A model generated the notes under the pieces. It was given only the letters and a program-made list of their open reading frames with translations. It had not been told where the DNA came from and did no database searches. Positions 28,731 to 37,126 of a stretch of DNA of 64,000 bases are shown here, one piece after another (the stretch's first letter is position 1; each line of letters opens with the position of its first letter). The position numbers were made by a program, and so were the translations under genes. Source of the stretch: Sphingobacterium mizutaii (lineage in GTDB: Bacteria; Bacteroidota; Bacteroidia; Sphingobacteriales; Sphingobacteriaceae); contig NZ_LT906468.1 of assembly GCF_900187125.1 (NCBI RefSeq), forward strand, positions 3,968,001-4,032,000. Reading direction: 5' to 3'.

Positions 28731-29120
28731 GTTTCTTGTTTTTAGTTAATAAAAATTGGGTTCTAATTTTTCTTGGCAAAAAGTTAGTATTGTTAAACTA
28801 GCGCCAAATCTATTTATATGCTGTTGGGGATGCAAAAAAAGGGCATTTATTTTTTGAAATTTTCGAAATTAAACTTAAAACACTATTAAAATTATATTTT
28901 ATGCCATTCTTGGTTAATTGAAAAGGAGTGATTTTAATCATTTTTTATGTTTATTGAAAAATATTTCACTATTAATCATTAAATAAAATACACCTGCGTA
29001 ATAAAAATTAATTTCATATAAAATATTAAATTAAATTAATTTTACAATAAGAAATTGTTAACCAAAGCTTATTCTTTTTTCCTAAATGCATTTTTAAACC
29101 CATTTTACCCAATAATCATG
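28731..29120. other. AT-rich divergent spacer between susC and trmD
   Basis: About 400 bp separating the second SusCD operon (minus) from trmD (plus). It contains one consensus minus promoter near its left edge and a -7 box for trmD at its right edge. Between them I see only AT-rich tracts and no coding frame. Confidence 0.5.
28805..28836 (-). promoter_or_regulatory. Bacteroidota promoter of the second susC
   Basis: On the minus strand, TTTG (complement of 28833-28836), a 20-nt spacer and TAGATTTG (complement of 28805-28812) match the consensus exactly. The leader would be about 65-70 nt. Confidence 0.7.
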
Positions 29121-29128
29121 TACATTTG
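29121..29128 (+). promoter_or_regulatory. -7 box abutting the trmD start codon
   Basis: TACATTTG fits TAnnTTTG and ends only 3 nt before the trmD ATG at 29132. If used, the transcript would be leaderless. No exact -33 TTTG lies 19-21 nt upstream. Confidence 0.4.
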
Positions 29129-29131
29129 CGT

Positions 29132-29809
29132 ATGCGTTTTGACATCATCACCGTATTACCACAATTATTGGACAGCCCTTTTGCCCACTCTATTCTTCAG
29201 CGTGCGCAAAAAAAAGGGCTGTGTTCCATCCATGTTCATAATTTGAGAGATTATTCCGTGAACAAACAGAAATCCGTGGACGATTATCCTTATGGTGGTG
29301 GATCCGGAATGGTCATGCAAATTGCGCCCTTTGCAGCGTGTATAGAGAAACTAAAATCTGAGCGCGAATATGACGAGATCATCTATATGACTCCAGATGG
29401 GGAGACCTTAAACCAAGGGATAGCCAATGGACTAAGCTCGGCTAAGAATATCATGATATTATGTGGGCACTATAAAGGGATTGACCAAAGGATCAGGGAC
29501 ATATATACCACCCGTGAGATTTCAGTTGGTGACTATGTGCTTTCAGGAGGTGAATTACCGGCGGCCATATTGGTCGACTCTATCGTCAGGATCATCCCGG
29601 GCGTGCTCTCGGATGAGACCTCTGCCCTTTCCGACTCCTTCCAGGATGGGCTGTTGGATGCGCCAATCTATACCAGACCAGTAGACTGGAATGGACATAA
29701 GGTGCCTGACATCCTTTTGAGTGGACATGAAGCCAAAATAACAGAATGGCGTCATGAACAACAACTTATCCGAACAAAACAAAGAAGGCCCGATTTGCTA
29801 AATGACTAA
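29132..29809 (+). CDS. trmD: tRNA (guanine-37-N1)-methyltransferase
   Basis: A 225-residue SPOUT-class methyltransferase that methylates G37 of tRNAs with G36 to prevent +1 frameshifting. The start is set at ATG 29132 ('[17 protein letters not shown]'), the family's usual N-terminus; an in-frame TTG at 29126 falls inside the candidate -7 box. Key segments are '[15 protein letters not shown]' (about residues 48-62), the trefoil-knot SAM site '[14 protein letters not shown]', and '[14 protein letters not shown]' with the catalytic-loop Asp nearby ('SALSDSF'). It is not in the classical rpsP-rimM-trmD-rplS operon here; it stands alone upstream of the trp leader. Confidence 0.96.
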   Translation: MRFDIITVLPQLLDSPFAHSILQRAQKKGLCSIHVHNLRDYSVNKQKSVDDYPYGGGSGMVMQIAPFAACIEKLKSEREYDEIIYMTPDGETLNQGIANGLSSAKNIMILCGHYKGIDQRIRDIYTTREISVGDYVLSGGELPAAILVDSIVRIIPGVLSDETSALSDSFQDGLLDAPIYTRPVDWNGHKVPDILLSGHEAKITEWRHEQQLIRTKQRRPDLLND

Positions 29810-29846
29810 AAATCCTGCCTAATCTTTGCTTTTTTCACAAATAAAG

Positions 29847-29876
29847 TTTGAATATTCAATTTTTCTATTAATTTTG
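29847..29876 (+). promoter_or_regulatory. Promoter of the trp leader
   Basis: TTTG (29847-29850), an 18-nt spacer and TAATTTTG (29869-29876) form a near-consensus promoter. Transcription would begin only a few bases before the leader-peptide ATG at 29884. Confidence 0.6.
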
Positions 29877-29883
29877 TGATGCA

Positions 29884-29934
29884 ATGATGACTGTAATTCA
29901 ATATACTAACCGTTGGTGGCTTCTGACTATATAA
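29884..29934 (+). CDS. trpL: trp operon leader peptide with tandem Trp codons
   Basis: A 16-codon frame encoding MMTVIQYTNRWWLLTI, with adjacent UGG codons at 29914-29919 and UAA at 29932-29934. It lies between a promoter and a terminator hairpin upstream of trpE, exactly where a Trp-sensing attenuator peptide belongs. The ribosome at the stop codon would cover 29935 onward, the 5' arm of the proposed antiterminator. The leader-peptide call is inferred from this architecture, which is very specific. Confidence 0.85.
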   Translation: MMTVIQYTNRWWLLTI

Positions 29935-30024
29935 GTCGGGAAGGTGGTATATTTTAGATAAAAATTTTCATAATCAACCAAAACCACTGAATGGTAGCCC
30001 GACGAAATTCGTCGGGCTTTTTTT
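29935..30024 (+). promoter_or_regulatory. trp attenuator (antiterminator / terminator)
   Basis: Terminator: a 10-bp perfect stem, 29996-30005 with 30009-30018, 3-nt loop, then T7 (30018-30024). Antiterminator: 29935-29940 (GTCGGG) pairs with 29998-30003 (CCCGAC), extended by 29943-29948 with 29983-29988. The two structures share 29998-30003, so they exclude each other. Stalling at the Trp codons leaves the antiterminator arm free; translation to the stop codon masks it. Confidence 0.85.
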
Positions 30025-30050
30025 ATTTTTGGAAACTATTAAACACTTAT

Positions 30051-31454
30051 ATGAACTTCAAATTCAAAACTAACCATAAGAAGATCTTAGCAGACACAAC
30101 CACGCCTGTGAGTATCTATCTTAGACTCCGTGACACCTTCCCCAATAGCCTGTTGTTGGAGAGTTCGGAGTACCATAGCCGAGATAATAACATCAGCTAT
30201 ATCTGTTGCCAGCCGATAGCCAGCATAATCCTGGAAAACGAGGAACTCAGCATTAGCCTACCTAACCAAAAGAAAACCGTAAAGAACGCAAAAGACCTTA
30301 ATTTGAGAGAAGAGGTTTCAAATTTCAGAAAATCGTTTGAAGCTGATGCTATTCCGGATGTGAACGTGATTTCCAATGGTCTTTTCGGATATTTCAGCTT
30401 TGAGGCCGTGGAATTCTATGAGGACATTGAATTGACTGCCAAAGAAAACAACAGACGGAAAATTCCGACGCTGCAATACCATATCTACAAATACGTCATC
30501 GCAATTGACCATTTCAGGAACCAGTTGCATGTGTTTGAAAACCTATTGGAAAACGAACCTTCTGATTTAGACAGGCTTCAATTCCTGATCCAGAACAAGA
30601 ACTTCCCTGAATATACCTTCCAAGTAAAAGGTGAGGAATCTTCAAACATGAAGGACGAAGACTTCAAGGCCTTGGTCAATAAAATGAAGGAACATATACA
30701 GAGAGGTGATGTTTTTCAGATCGTTCCTTCAAGAGCATTTGAAACTCCTTTTTCGGGAGATGAATTCAATGTCTATAGAGCATTGCGTTCGATCAACCCT
30801 TCTCCTTATCTATTCTATTTTGATTATGGAGATTTTAAGCTCTTCGGTTCATCCCCTGAGGCCCAATTGACGATCAAGAATGATCAGGCGACCATCTATC
30901 CAATCGCTGGTACTTTCAAGCGCACGGGCAACATGGACCTAGATGAGAAAATCGCCGAGGAATTGAAGAATGACCCGAAGGAAAGTGCAGAGCACGTAAT
31001 GCTGGTGGACTTAGCCAGAAATGACCTGAGCAGGCATTGCCACCACGTCAAGGTGAAATCCTACAAAGAGGCGCAATATTATTCGCATGTTATCCATTTA
31101 GTGTCCAAGGTAAGTGGAACCCTGAACCCAAATACCAATCCATTTGATGTGGTTGGAGATACTTTCCCGGCAGGCACCCTATCTGGTGCTCCAAAGCACA
31201 TGGCAATCACCTTGATCGACCGATACGAAGGTCTGCAAAGGTCATTTTATTCAGGCGCTATAGGATTTATGGGTTTTAATGGGGATTTTAACCATGCCAT
31301 CATGATCCGTTCCTTCCTGAGCAAACAGAATGTATTGCATTACCAAGCTGGAGCCGGCATTGTACTGGATTCGGATCCGGAAAAAGAATTACAAGAAGTA
31401 AACAATAAAATATCAGCTCTTCGCAGGGCTTTAGAATTAGCGGAAACATTATAA
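30051..31454 (+). CDS. trpE: Anthranilate synthase component I
   Basis: A 467-residue enzyme that converts chorismate plus ammonia to anthranilate, the first step of Trp synthesis. The start is ATG 30051 ('MNFKFKTNHKKIL'), after the terminator hairpin; a frame extended to 29991 would run through the attenuator and is rejected. The N-terminal Trp-binding motif 'LLLESSEYHSRDN' indicates feedback inhibition. The chorismate-binding domain shows 'GDVFQIVPSRAFETPFSGDE', 'SSPEAQLTI', 'PIAGTFKRTGNM', 'LVDLARNDLSRH', 'GTLSGAPKHMA' and 'YQAGAGIVLDSDPEKE'. Its stop codon overlaps the trpG start by one base, so the two subunits are translationally coupled. Confidence 0.96.
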   Translation: MNFKFKTNHKKILADTTTPVSIYLRLRDTFPNSLLLESSEYHSRDNNISYICCQPIASIILENEELSISLPNQKKTVKNAKDLNLREEVSNFRKSFEADAIPDVNVISNGLFGYFSFEAVEFYEDIELTAKENNRRKIPTLQYHIYKYVIAIDHFRNQLHVFENLLENEPSDLDRLQFLIQNKNFPEYTFQVKGEESSNMKDEDFKALVNKMKEHIQRGDVFQIVPSRAFETPFSGDEFNVYRALRSINPSPYLFYFDYGDFKLFGSSPEAQLTIKNDQATIYPIAGTFKRTGNMDLDEKIAEELKNDPKESAEHVMLVDLARNDLSRHCHHVKVKSYKEAQYYSHVIHLVSKVSGTLNPNTNPFDVVGDTFPAGTLSGAPKHMAITLIDRYEGLQRSFYSGAIGFMGFNGDFNHAIMIRSFLSKQNVLHYQAGAGIVLDSDPEKELQEVNNKISALRRALELAETL

Positions 31455-32032
31455 TGAGCAAGCCAATATTAGTAATCGACAATTACGACTCCTTCACCTA
31501 TAATCTGGTGCACCTCCTTCAAGAATTGAACGAGCGTTATGAAGTCGTTAGGAATGACAAGTTTGAACTCGAGGATGTCGAGAAATACGACAAGATCTTG
31601 TTATCGCCGGGACCGGGTATTCCTGAGGAAGCCGGCCTATTATTGGATGTCATCCGCAAATATGCACCCAGCAAAAGCATTTTAGGAATTTGCCTAGGAC
31701 AACAAGCTATCGCTGAGGTTTTTGGAGCTAAGCTGTACAATATGCCTAAACCATTGCATGGTGTGGCAACCAGCATCCAGGTGACCGATCCTACAGAACC
31801 TATCTTCGAGAATTTCCCCGAGGATTCTAAAATCGGCCGATACCATTCTTGGGCGGTAGATCCAGACAGTTTAAATGAAGATTTAAAAGTCACTGCAGTA
31901 GACCCTAACGGCGTGATCATGGCTTTGAGCCATAGTAAGTATGATGTGAAAGGCATGCAATTTCACCCGGAATCCATATTGACAGACAATGGAAAGACCT
32001 TGATTGCCAACTGGATCAAAGGCAAGAATTAA
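31454..32032 (+). CDS. trpG: Anthranilate synthase component II (glutamine amidotransferase)
   Basis: A 192-residue class I glutamine amidotransferase that supplies ammonia to TrpE. The N-terminus 'ILVIDNYDSFTYNLVHLLQE' is diagnostic. The nucleophile is in 'SILGICLGQQAIAEVFG' (Cys about residue 79), and the catalytic His-Glu is in 'GMQFHPESILTDNGK' near the C-terminus. In this subfamily the same subunit can also serve para-aminobenzoate synthase; adjacency to trpE favours Trp synthesis. trpC follows after 25 nt. No trpD lies between them, unlike common trpEGDC orders. Confidence 0.96.
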   Translation: MSKPILVIDNYDSFTYNLVHLLQELNERYEVVRNDKFELEDVEKYDKILLSPGPGIPEEAGLLLDVIRKYAPSKSILGICLGQQAIAEVFGAKLYNMPKPLHGVATSIQVTDPTEPIFENFPEDSKIGRYHSWAVDPDSLNEDLKVTAVDPNGVIMALSHSKYDVKGMQFHPESILTDNGKTLIANWIKGKN

Positions 32033-32057
32033 TTCCCTCTTAATTTGAAGAATAAAC

Positions 32058-32840
32058 ATGACCATATTAGATAAAATCGTAGCTAGAAAGAAAGAGGAAG
32101 TGGCAGATGCCAAGGAAAAAGTAAGCCTTTCGAATTTACAGGCCATGCCTTTGTTTTCATGCAGCTGCTATAACCTGAAAGAAAGCATCTTGGACCCCAA
32201 CAGAACAGGGATCATAGCGGAATACAAAAGAGCATCTCCTTCTAAAGGATTGATCAACGGCACTTCTTCGGTACAAGAGGTGGTTTCGGGATATCAAGCT
32301 GCTGGAGCCTCCGCCATCTCGGTACTTACGGACAAGGATTTCTTTCAAGGCTCATTGGAGGATCTGACTGCAGCGCGTGAGGTTCTGCAAATACCACTAT
32401 TACGCAAGGAATTTATCGTAGATGAATACCAAATCGCTGAAGCTAAGGCCTACGGAGCAGACATAATCCTGTTGATTGCGGCATGCTTGGAACAGCAGGA
32501 GATCAAAACGCTTTCGGAATATGCGAAATCACTTGGCTTAAATGTGTTATTGGAAGTCCATAATGAAGAAGAGCTTCAAAAGAGTATTTTCGAGAGCATT
32601 GATGCCATTGGGGTGAACAACAGAAACCTGAAGGATTTCAGTGTTTCCTTGGAGCATTCCTATGATTTAGTCAATAAGATCCCAAACCAATTTATCAAGG
32701 TCTCCGAAAGTGGGATCTCAGACCCTGAGACCATCAAAGCATTAAAAAAGGCAGGATTCAACGCTTTCTTGATCGGAGAAAACTTTATGAAAACGAAGGA
32801 TCCGATGGCGGCCATACAGGAGTTTGTAAAACAAATCTAA
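32058..32840 (+). CDS. trpC: Indole-3-glycerol-phosphate synthase
   Basis: A 260-residue (beta/alpha)8 enzyme that closes the indole ring from CdRP. Motifs in order: 'IIAEYKRASPSKGLI' (about residues 54-68, catalytic Lys), 'VSGYQAAGASAISVLTD', 'LRKEFIVDEYQIAEAKAYGA' (catalytic Lys), 'EVHNEEEL', 'GVNNRNLKDF' and 'VSESGISDPETI'. It is monofunctional, with no TrpF fusion at the C-terminus. It is the last gene of the operon controlled by the attenuator. trpD, trpF, trpB and trpA are not in the window and must lie elsewhere. Confidence 0.96.
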   Translation: MTILDKIVARKKEEVADAKEKVSLSNLQAMPLFSCSCYNLKESILDPNRTGIIAEYKRASPSKGLINGTSSVQEVVSGYQAAGASAISVLTDKDFFQGSLEDLTAAREVLQIPLLRKEFIVDEYQIAEAKAYGADIILLIAACLEQQEIKTLSEYAKSLGLNVLLEVHNEEELQKSIFESIDAIGVNNRNLKDFSVSLEHSYDLVNKIPNQFIKVSESGISDPETIKALKKAGFNAFLIGENFMKTKDPMAAIQEFVKQI

Positions 32841-32953
32841 GCTAAAAACCTGCAATGGAATCAATAGAACGGGGCGTCATCAAAATGTCTAAAATCTTGT
32901 GCCTCTTATCTATTGTCTATTTTTGTTTACCTTTGTAAAAATTTCAACAAATA

Positions 32954-33949
32954 ATGTCGGTAAAGATAGGCGAACATATTGATTTAGGTGAGTTTCCATT
33001 GTTGTTGGCTCCTATGGAAGATGTCAGTGATCCTCCATTCCGTTACGTGTGCAAACAGAACGGCGTGGACATGATGTACACTGAATTTATCTCCTCTGAG
33101 GGATTGATCCGTGATGCAGCTAAGTCTCGCCAGAAACTTGACATATTTGAATATGAAAGACCTATCGGAATCCAGATCTTTGGATCTGATATTGAGCACA
33201 TGCGTCAATCGGCTGAAATCTGTACCGCAGCGAATCCAAACCTAATCGACATCAATTATGGCTGTCCGGTTAAGAATGTAGCTTGCCGTGGTGCTGGAGC
33301 GAGTCTCTTGCAAGACATCGACAAAATGGTCGCGATGACCAAGGCCGTTGTAGATGCCACCCACCTACCTGTGACGGTGAAAACCAGATTGGGCTGGGAC
33401 GACAACAGCAAAAACGTGTATGAAGTCGCTGAACGCTTGCAAGACATCGGTATCAAGGCATTGGCTATTCATGGTCGGACCAGGGCACAGATGTACAAAG
33501 GGCAGGCAGACTGGTCGATGATCAAGGACGTGAAAAGGAACCCAAGGATAAAGATCCCCATTTTTGGAAATGGTGATGTTGACTCTGTAGAGAAAGCGGC
33601 TGCTTGGAGACAAGAATACGAGGTGGATGGCATCATGATCGGAAGGGCATCTATCGGTTACCCTTGGATCTTCAGGGAAGTCAAGCACTTTTTCAATACT
33701 GGAGAACGTCTAGAAGGGCCAACCGTTTCTGAACGCGTGGATGTATGCCATACCCACTTGACCAAATCCATCGAATGGAAAGGTGCGAAAACGGGAATCT
33801 TCGAAATGAGACGACATTATGCCAATTATTTTAAAGGGATTCCAAATTTCAAGGACTATAGAATGAAACTGGTAAGCCTACAGGATGTTAATGAAATCCT
33901 GGAAGTACTGGAAGAAATAAGATTTAATTTTGCAGAAGAAGTCGCTTAG
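32954..33949 (+). CDS. dusB: tRNA-dihydrouridine synthase (DusB-type)
   Basis: A 331-residue FMN-dependent enzyme reducing uridine to dihydrouridine in tRNA. The N-terminal TIM barrel contains 'LLLAPMEDVSDPPFR' (residues 17-31), 'IGIQIFGSDIEHM', the catalytic cysteine segment 'IDINYGCPVKNVACRGAGA', 'LPVTVKTRLGWDD', 'ALAIHGRTRAQMYKGQADW' and 'FGNGDVDS', followed by 'DGIMIGRASIGYPWIF'. These are the expected FMN and active-site motifs. A TAnnTTTG box (TACCTTTG, 32928-32935) lies 18 nt upstream of the ATG. The final codons form the 5' arm of its terminator. The DusB subtype is inferred from overall pattern. Confidence 0.94.
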   Translation: MSVKIGEHIDLGEFPLLLAPMEDVSDPPFRYVCKQNGVDMMYTEFISSEGLIRDAAKSRQKLDIFEYERPIGIQIFGSDIEHMRQSAEICTAANPNLIDINYGCPVKNVACRGAGASLLQDIDKMVAMTKAVVDATHLPVTVKTRLGWDDNSKNVYEVAERLQDIGIKALAIHGRTRAQMYKGQADWSMIKDVKRNPRIKIPIFGNGDVDSVEKAAAWRQEYEVDGIMIGRASIGYPWIFREVKHFFNTGERLEGPTVSERVDVCHTHLTKSIEWKGAKTGIFEMRRHYANYFKGIPNFKDYRMKLVSLQDVNEILEVLEEIRFNFAEEVA

Positions 33950-33966
33950 GAAAGCGACTTTTTTTA
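33939..33966 (+). terminator. Terminator overlapping the dus stop codon
   Basis: A 9-bp stem (33939-33947 with 33952-33960) followed by a T run to 33966. The 5' arm includes the last codons and part of the stop codon of dus, so a translating ribosome would mask it. Confidence 0.85.
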
Positions 33967-33979
33967 TTCCAAATATTGA

Positions 33980-35467
33980 CTATCCCCTTTTCAGGATCTT
34001 TAAAAGGGTATTTTTCTCTAAATAGATTACCGCCCCTAAAAAGGCAATAAACAGCAGGTTTCCTATCCAAAAATGTCCAAAATAGGCTGACCAAGAAACG
34101 ACTAACCCCATTCCTAAATAGCCAATGATTTTCTTCGTATTATAGGGTATGGAATAATTTTGCTGTCCCCATATATAGGAAAGGCTGACCATGACCAGAT
34201 AGGTGAAGGTAGTGGATAGGGCCGCTCCCAAATAAGAATACCTAGGAATCAATATGAGGTTCAAAACAATGGTTATGGCTGCTCCAATCCCCGATATATA
34301 CAGTCCATAACGAGTTTGGTCGGAGAGCTTATACCAAATGGATAAATTCATATAAATACCCAGCAAAACGTAATTGAAAAGCAGAATAGGCACGATGAAC
34401 AATCCTGACCAATAGGCACCTAGATTGTCCTTTGATCCCGGAATAAAATACTTTAGCCAGTCTAAATTTGCCGAAATGCCGATCATCACGACTATCATCG
34501 CGATGACAAAATAATCCATGATGGTGGCATAGGTTTTCCTGGCATTCTCATTCTTGGAATAAGAGAAGAAAAAGGGCTCTGCGCCTAACCTAAATGCCGT
34601 AACGAAGAGGTTCAGGAATATCGCGATTTTAGCGACAGCACCATATATCCCCAGATCTGAATCTCCCTGCTCTCCAGGAATTAACCGTGGGAACATGATT
34701 TTGTCTAGGTTCTCATTGATAATAAAGGAAATATTGGCAATCAAAATCGGAAAAGAATAACTCAACATACTTTTGATCAACTTATTGTCCAATCGGAACC
34801 TAAAGCCCATAATCTGGGGGATCAGAAGCAAAAGGGTAACTACACTGGCCACTAGATTGGCAATAAATACATTGCCTAACCAGCCTTCACGAAACCAACT
34901 AGCACTTATATCCCTAAAGAATTCGGAGTTTTTGTTCCATTCTGGTAACCAAGCCAATAAAATAAAATTGACAACAATAAAAACCAGGATATTGATCAAT
35001 TTCACCAAGCCATAACGGATCGGGCGCCCTCCTGCCCTCAATTTGGCAAAAGGCACCACTGCGATCGCATCTGCAGCAATAATGAGTGCAAAGAACTTGA
35101 CGTACATGATGTAGTCAGGCACATTTTTGCCCTCACTCAAAAAGTGCGCAATCGGCTCTGTAAAGGTAAATACAGACAACAGGAATATGGCTGTTGTAAA
35201 TAGGGTAATCAAGAAACTATTGTCGAATACACGATCTTTTTCCACATCCTCCTTTTGCAGATAACGGAAAAATGTCGTCTCCATTCCAAAGGCTATGACA
35301 GCATTCAGCATGGATGCATAAGAGAAAAGATTGGTGAATATCCCGTAAATGGAGGTCGGAAACTTACTGGTAAAGAATGGGGTCATCAAGAACCCAAGCA
35401 TTCGTGATAAGATGGTCGAGAGACCATAAATCATCGTATCGCTGACAAATTTCTTAACTACCGACAC
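33980..35467 (-). CDS. Oligosaccharide/polysaccharide flippase-like membrane protein
   Basis: A 495-residue polytopic membrane protein (about 14 predicted helices) of the MOP/Wzx superfamily that exports lipid-linked sugars across the inner membrane. The N-terminus 'FVSDTMIYGLSTILSRMLGF' (residues 7-26) is typical of the Wzx/PST family, as are 'SMLSYSFPILIANISFIINE' in the middle and 'YLGAALSTTFTYLVMVSLSY' late in the protein. No glycosyltransferases are next to it, so the cargo is unknown. It follows acylphosphatase by 2 nt, which suggests translational coupling in a three-gene minus-strand unit. Confidence 0.88.
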   Translation of the reverse strand: MSVVKKFVSDTMIYGLSTILSRMLGFLMTPFFTSKFPTSIYGIFTNLFSYASMLNAVIAFGMETTFFRYLQKEDVEKDRVFDNSFLITLFTTAIFLLSVFTFTEPIAHFLSEGKNVPDYIMYVKFFALIIAADAIAVVPFAKLRAGGRPIRYGLVKLINILVFIVVNFILLAWLPEWNKNSEFFRDISASWFREGWLGNVFIANLVASVVTLLLLIPQIMGFRFRLDNKLIKSMLSYSFPILIANISFIINENLDKIMFPRLIPGEQGDSDLGIYGAVAKIAIFLNLFVTAFRLGAEPFFFSYSKNENARKTYATIMDYFVIAMIVVMIGISANLDWLKYFIPGSKDNLGAYWSGLFIVPILLFNYVLLGIYMNLSIWYKLSDQTRYGLYISGIGAAITIVLNLILIPRYSYLGAALSTTFTYLVMVSLSYIWGQQNYSIPYNTKKIIGYLGMGLVVSWSAYFGHFWIGNLLFIAFLGAVIYLEKNTLLKILKRG

Positions 35468-35469
35468 GC

Positions 35470-35751
35470 TTATATGGTTTTCTTAAGGACTTCAAAATTG
35501 CGGAACCCTTTGATCACATCAGATTCTTGATAATCCACATGGGATACTTCGGCATGCTCAGGACCCTCTTGGCAAAAGTCCAATAAAGACTCTAGGGCGA
35601 ATCTATCGCCCTCAGCTTCTATATATACAGATCCATCCGGTTCGTTCTTCACAAAACCCTTTACCTTCAATTGATCAGCAACAGCTTTTGTAGAAGCCCT
35701 GAATAAGACTCCTTGAACTTTACCTTGAACCTTAATATTCCAATGTTTCAT
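35470..35751 (-). CDS. acyP: Acylphosphatase
   Basis: A 93-residue small alpha/beta sandwich enzyme hydrolysing carboxyl-phosphate bonds. The signature 'GKVQGVLFRASTKAVAD' (phosphate loop with catalytic Arg) and 'VKGFVKNEPDGSVYIEAEGD' (catalytic Asn) are present, at about residues 10-26 and 29-48. The length is normal. It lies between an amidohydrolase (35 nt upstream) and the flippase (2 nt downstream), probably as one transcript with no obvious metabolic link. Confidence 0.93.
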   Translation of the reverse strand: MKHWNIKVQGKVQGVLFRASTKAVADQLKVKGFVKNEPDGSVYIEAEGDRFALESLLDFCQEGPEHAEVSHVDYQESDVIKGFRNFEVLKKTI

Positions 35752-35786
35752 GAATACAAAGGTATAAGAAGAAATAGAATTAGAAA

Positions 35787-36950
35787 CTATCTAATTCTTC
35801 TTACCTTAACTTTTGGATTAAGTTTGAAGGTATCCATCCCTTCCAATAGTACCAAACCTGGCTTCTTCCCAACTTCCAAAGACCCTAATTCGCTTTCTAA
35901 GTTCAATGCTTTTGCACCGTTCAAAGTAGCCCATTTGATGGTCTCATTGAAATCCAAATCTGGGAACTCTTTGTGGATTACCTTTAATTCCTCCAGAATA
36001 TCCAAGGTATCATTCGATGCCAAACTATCGGTACCAATAACGATGTCATGGCCACCCAATAAGAAATTGTCGATTTTTGGAATTCTATCCTCGATATATA
36101 GGTTGGCTTTTGGACAGAAACAGAAATAAACAGATCTCCCCATTCTATCCACAAAGTCCAAATCCTTAATGGAGGTATAGGTATTGTGCACCAAAATCAA
36201 TTTGTTCTTACTCGGAATATAAGGAAGAAATGATTGCAGGGAGTTTCTAGCTTGAGCCTTAAAATCTTCCAAAACCATGTCCATCTTTTTGAAAAACTCC
36301 AAGAATTCACCTTTTTTATAGCGGAAAAGCTTGTTCTCTTCATCACTTTCCTGATTATGGATACTGATGATATTATCTTCGCTGATAGCCTTCTTCAAGG
36401 TCTTAAACAAGAACTTGGATCCGGAATAAGGGGCGTGAGGGGTAATTGAGGAATGTTTATAATCAAAATGGAATTCAATTTCCTTAGCATTATCGATTCT
36501 AGTAACGACATCCTCTTTATTTGCTGCCATTACTTCTACGAATGTATGGTATTTGATAGGGCTGTTCTCCTTGATCTTAGCGGTCACTGCGGAGTTGACG
36601 TGGTCACCAACAGCTTGGATGCCGTTATCATACATCATCTTGTCAGCTTCTTCCATGGCAGCTTCTAATTTACTTTCATGGTTACCGCGTTCATTGATTA
36701 CAGCAGAAAGAAATGAAGGTAATCCTGTACTCCTCGGCACAACACCTAATAAATGGGAAAGTTCCAAATGGCAATGAGCATTTACAAATCCAGGAATTAA
36801 AGCTCCTTTGAATTGTTCCACTAAATTTTCATCTATTTCACCTGGATTGAAAACACCTTTCACAATCCCTTGATCATCCATCGCGACAACCCCCCTTTTA
36901 ATAGCAGGACCGGCAACAGGAAACACAACATCAGCAGCGTAATACTTCAT
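35787..36950 (-). CDS. Amidohydrolase-family metal-dependent deaminase/hydrolase
   Basis: A 387-residue amidohydrolase. Metal-binding residues are visible: HxH in 'GFVNAHCHLELSHL' (about residues 54-67), the TIM-barrel histidines in 'SSITPHAPYSG' and 'LVHNTYTS', and the late Asp in 'IVIGTDSLASNDTLDI'. The C-terminus has the family's small sandwich segment 'LGSLEVGKKPGLVLLEG'. The best match by pattern is the cytosine deaminase/chlorohydrolase/MqnX (aminodeoxyfutalosine deaminase) group. The menaquinone role is possible but unproven, since no mqn genes are nearby. It heads a minus-strand unit with acyP and the flippase gene and diverges from the TPP riboswitch. Confidence 0.8.
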   Translation of the reverse strand: MKYYAADVVFPVAGPAIKRGVVAMDDQGIVKGVFNPGEIDENLVEQFKGALIPGFVNAHCHLELSHLLGVVPRSTGLPSFLSAVINERGNHESKLEAAMEEADKMMYDNGIQAVGDHVNSAVTAKIKENSPIKYHTFVEVMAANKEDVVTRIDNAKEIEFHFDYKHSSITPHAPYSGSKFLFKTLKKAISEDNIISIHNQESDEENKLFRYKKGEFLEFFKKMDMVLEDFKAQARNSLQSFLPYIPSKNKLILVHNTYTSIKDLDFVDRMGRSVYFCFCPKANLYIEDRIPKIDNFLLGGHDIVIGTDSLASNDTLDILEELKVIHKEFPDLDFNETIKWATLNGAKALNLESELGSLEVGKKPGLVLLEGMDTFKLNPKVKVRRIR

Positions 36951-37085
36951 AAGAAATTAATAGTTCCGTTTTTTTAAAGTTAGCGTAATTTGCCCATTGA
37001 TGGCAATGTTGGCAATTTACAAAAAAATATAATGAGTTTAACTAATAAAATAATAATTACGAACTTGTTACAATAATATTTAAAT

Positions 37086-37116
37086 TTTGTTTTATTTATC
37101 CAAAAGGTTAGATTTG
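37086..37116 (+). promoter_or_regulatory. Promoter driving the TPP riboswitch leader
   Basis: TTTG (37086-37089), a 19-nt spacer and TAGATTTG (37109-37116) fit the Bacteroidota consensus. Transcription would start about 5 nt before the riboswitch aptamer. Confidence 0.75.
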
Positions 37117-37126
37117 CCGCATCGAA

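Noticed and set aside
29991..30050. Longer N-terminus for TrpE starting at an ATG at 29991
   Set aside because: The extra codons run through the attenuator terminator hairpin and T tract; the ATG at 30051 gives the normal TrpE start.
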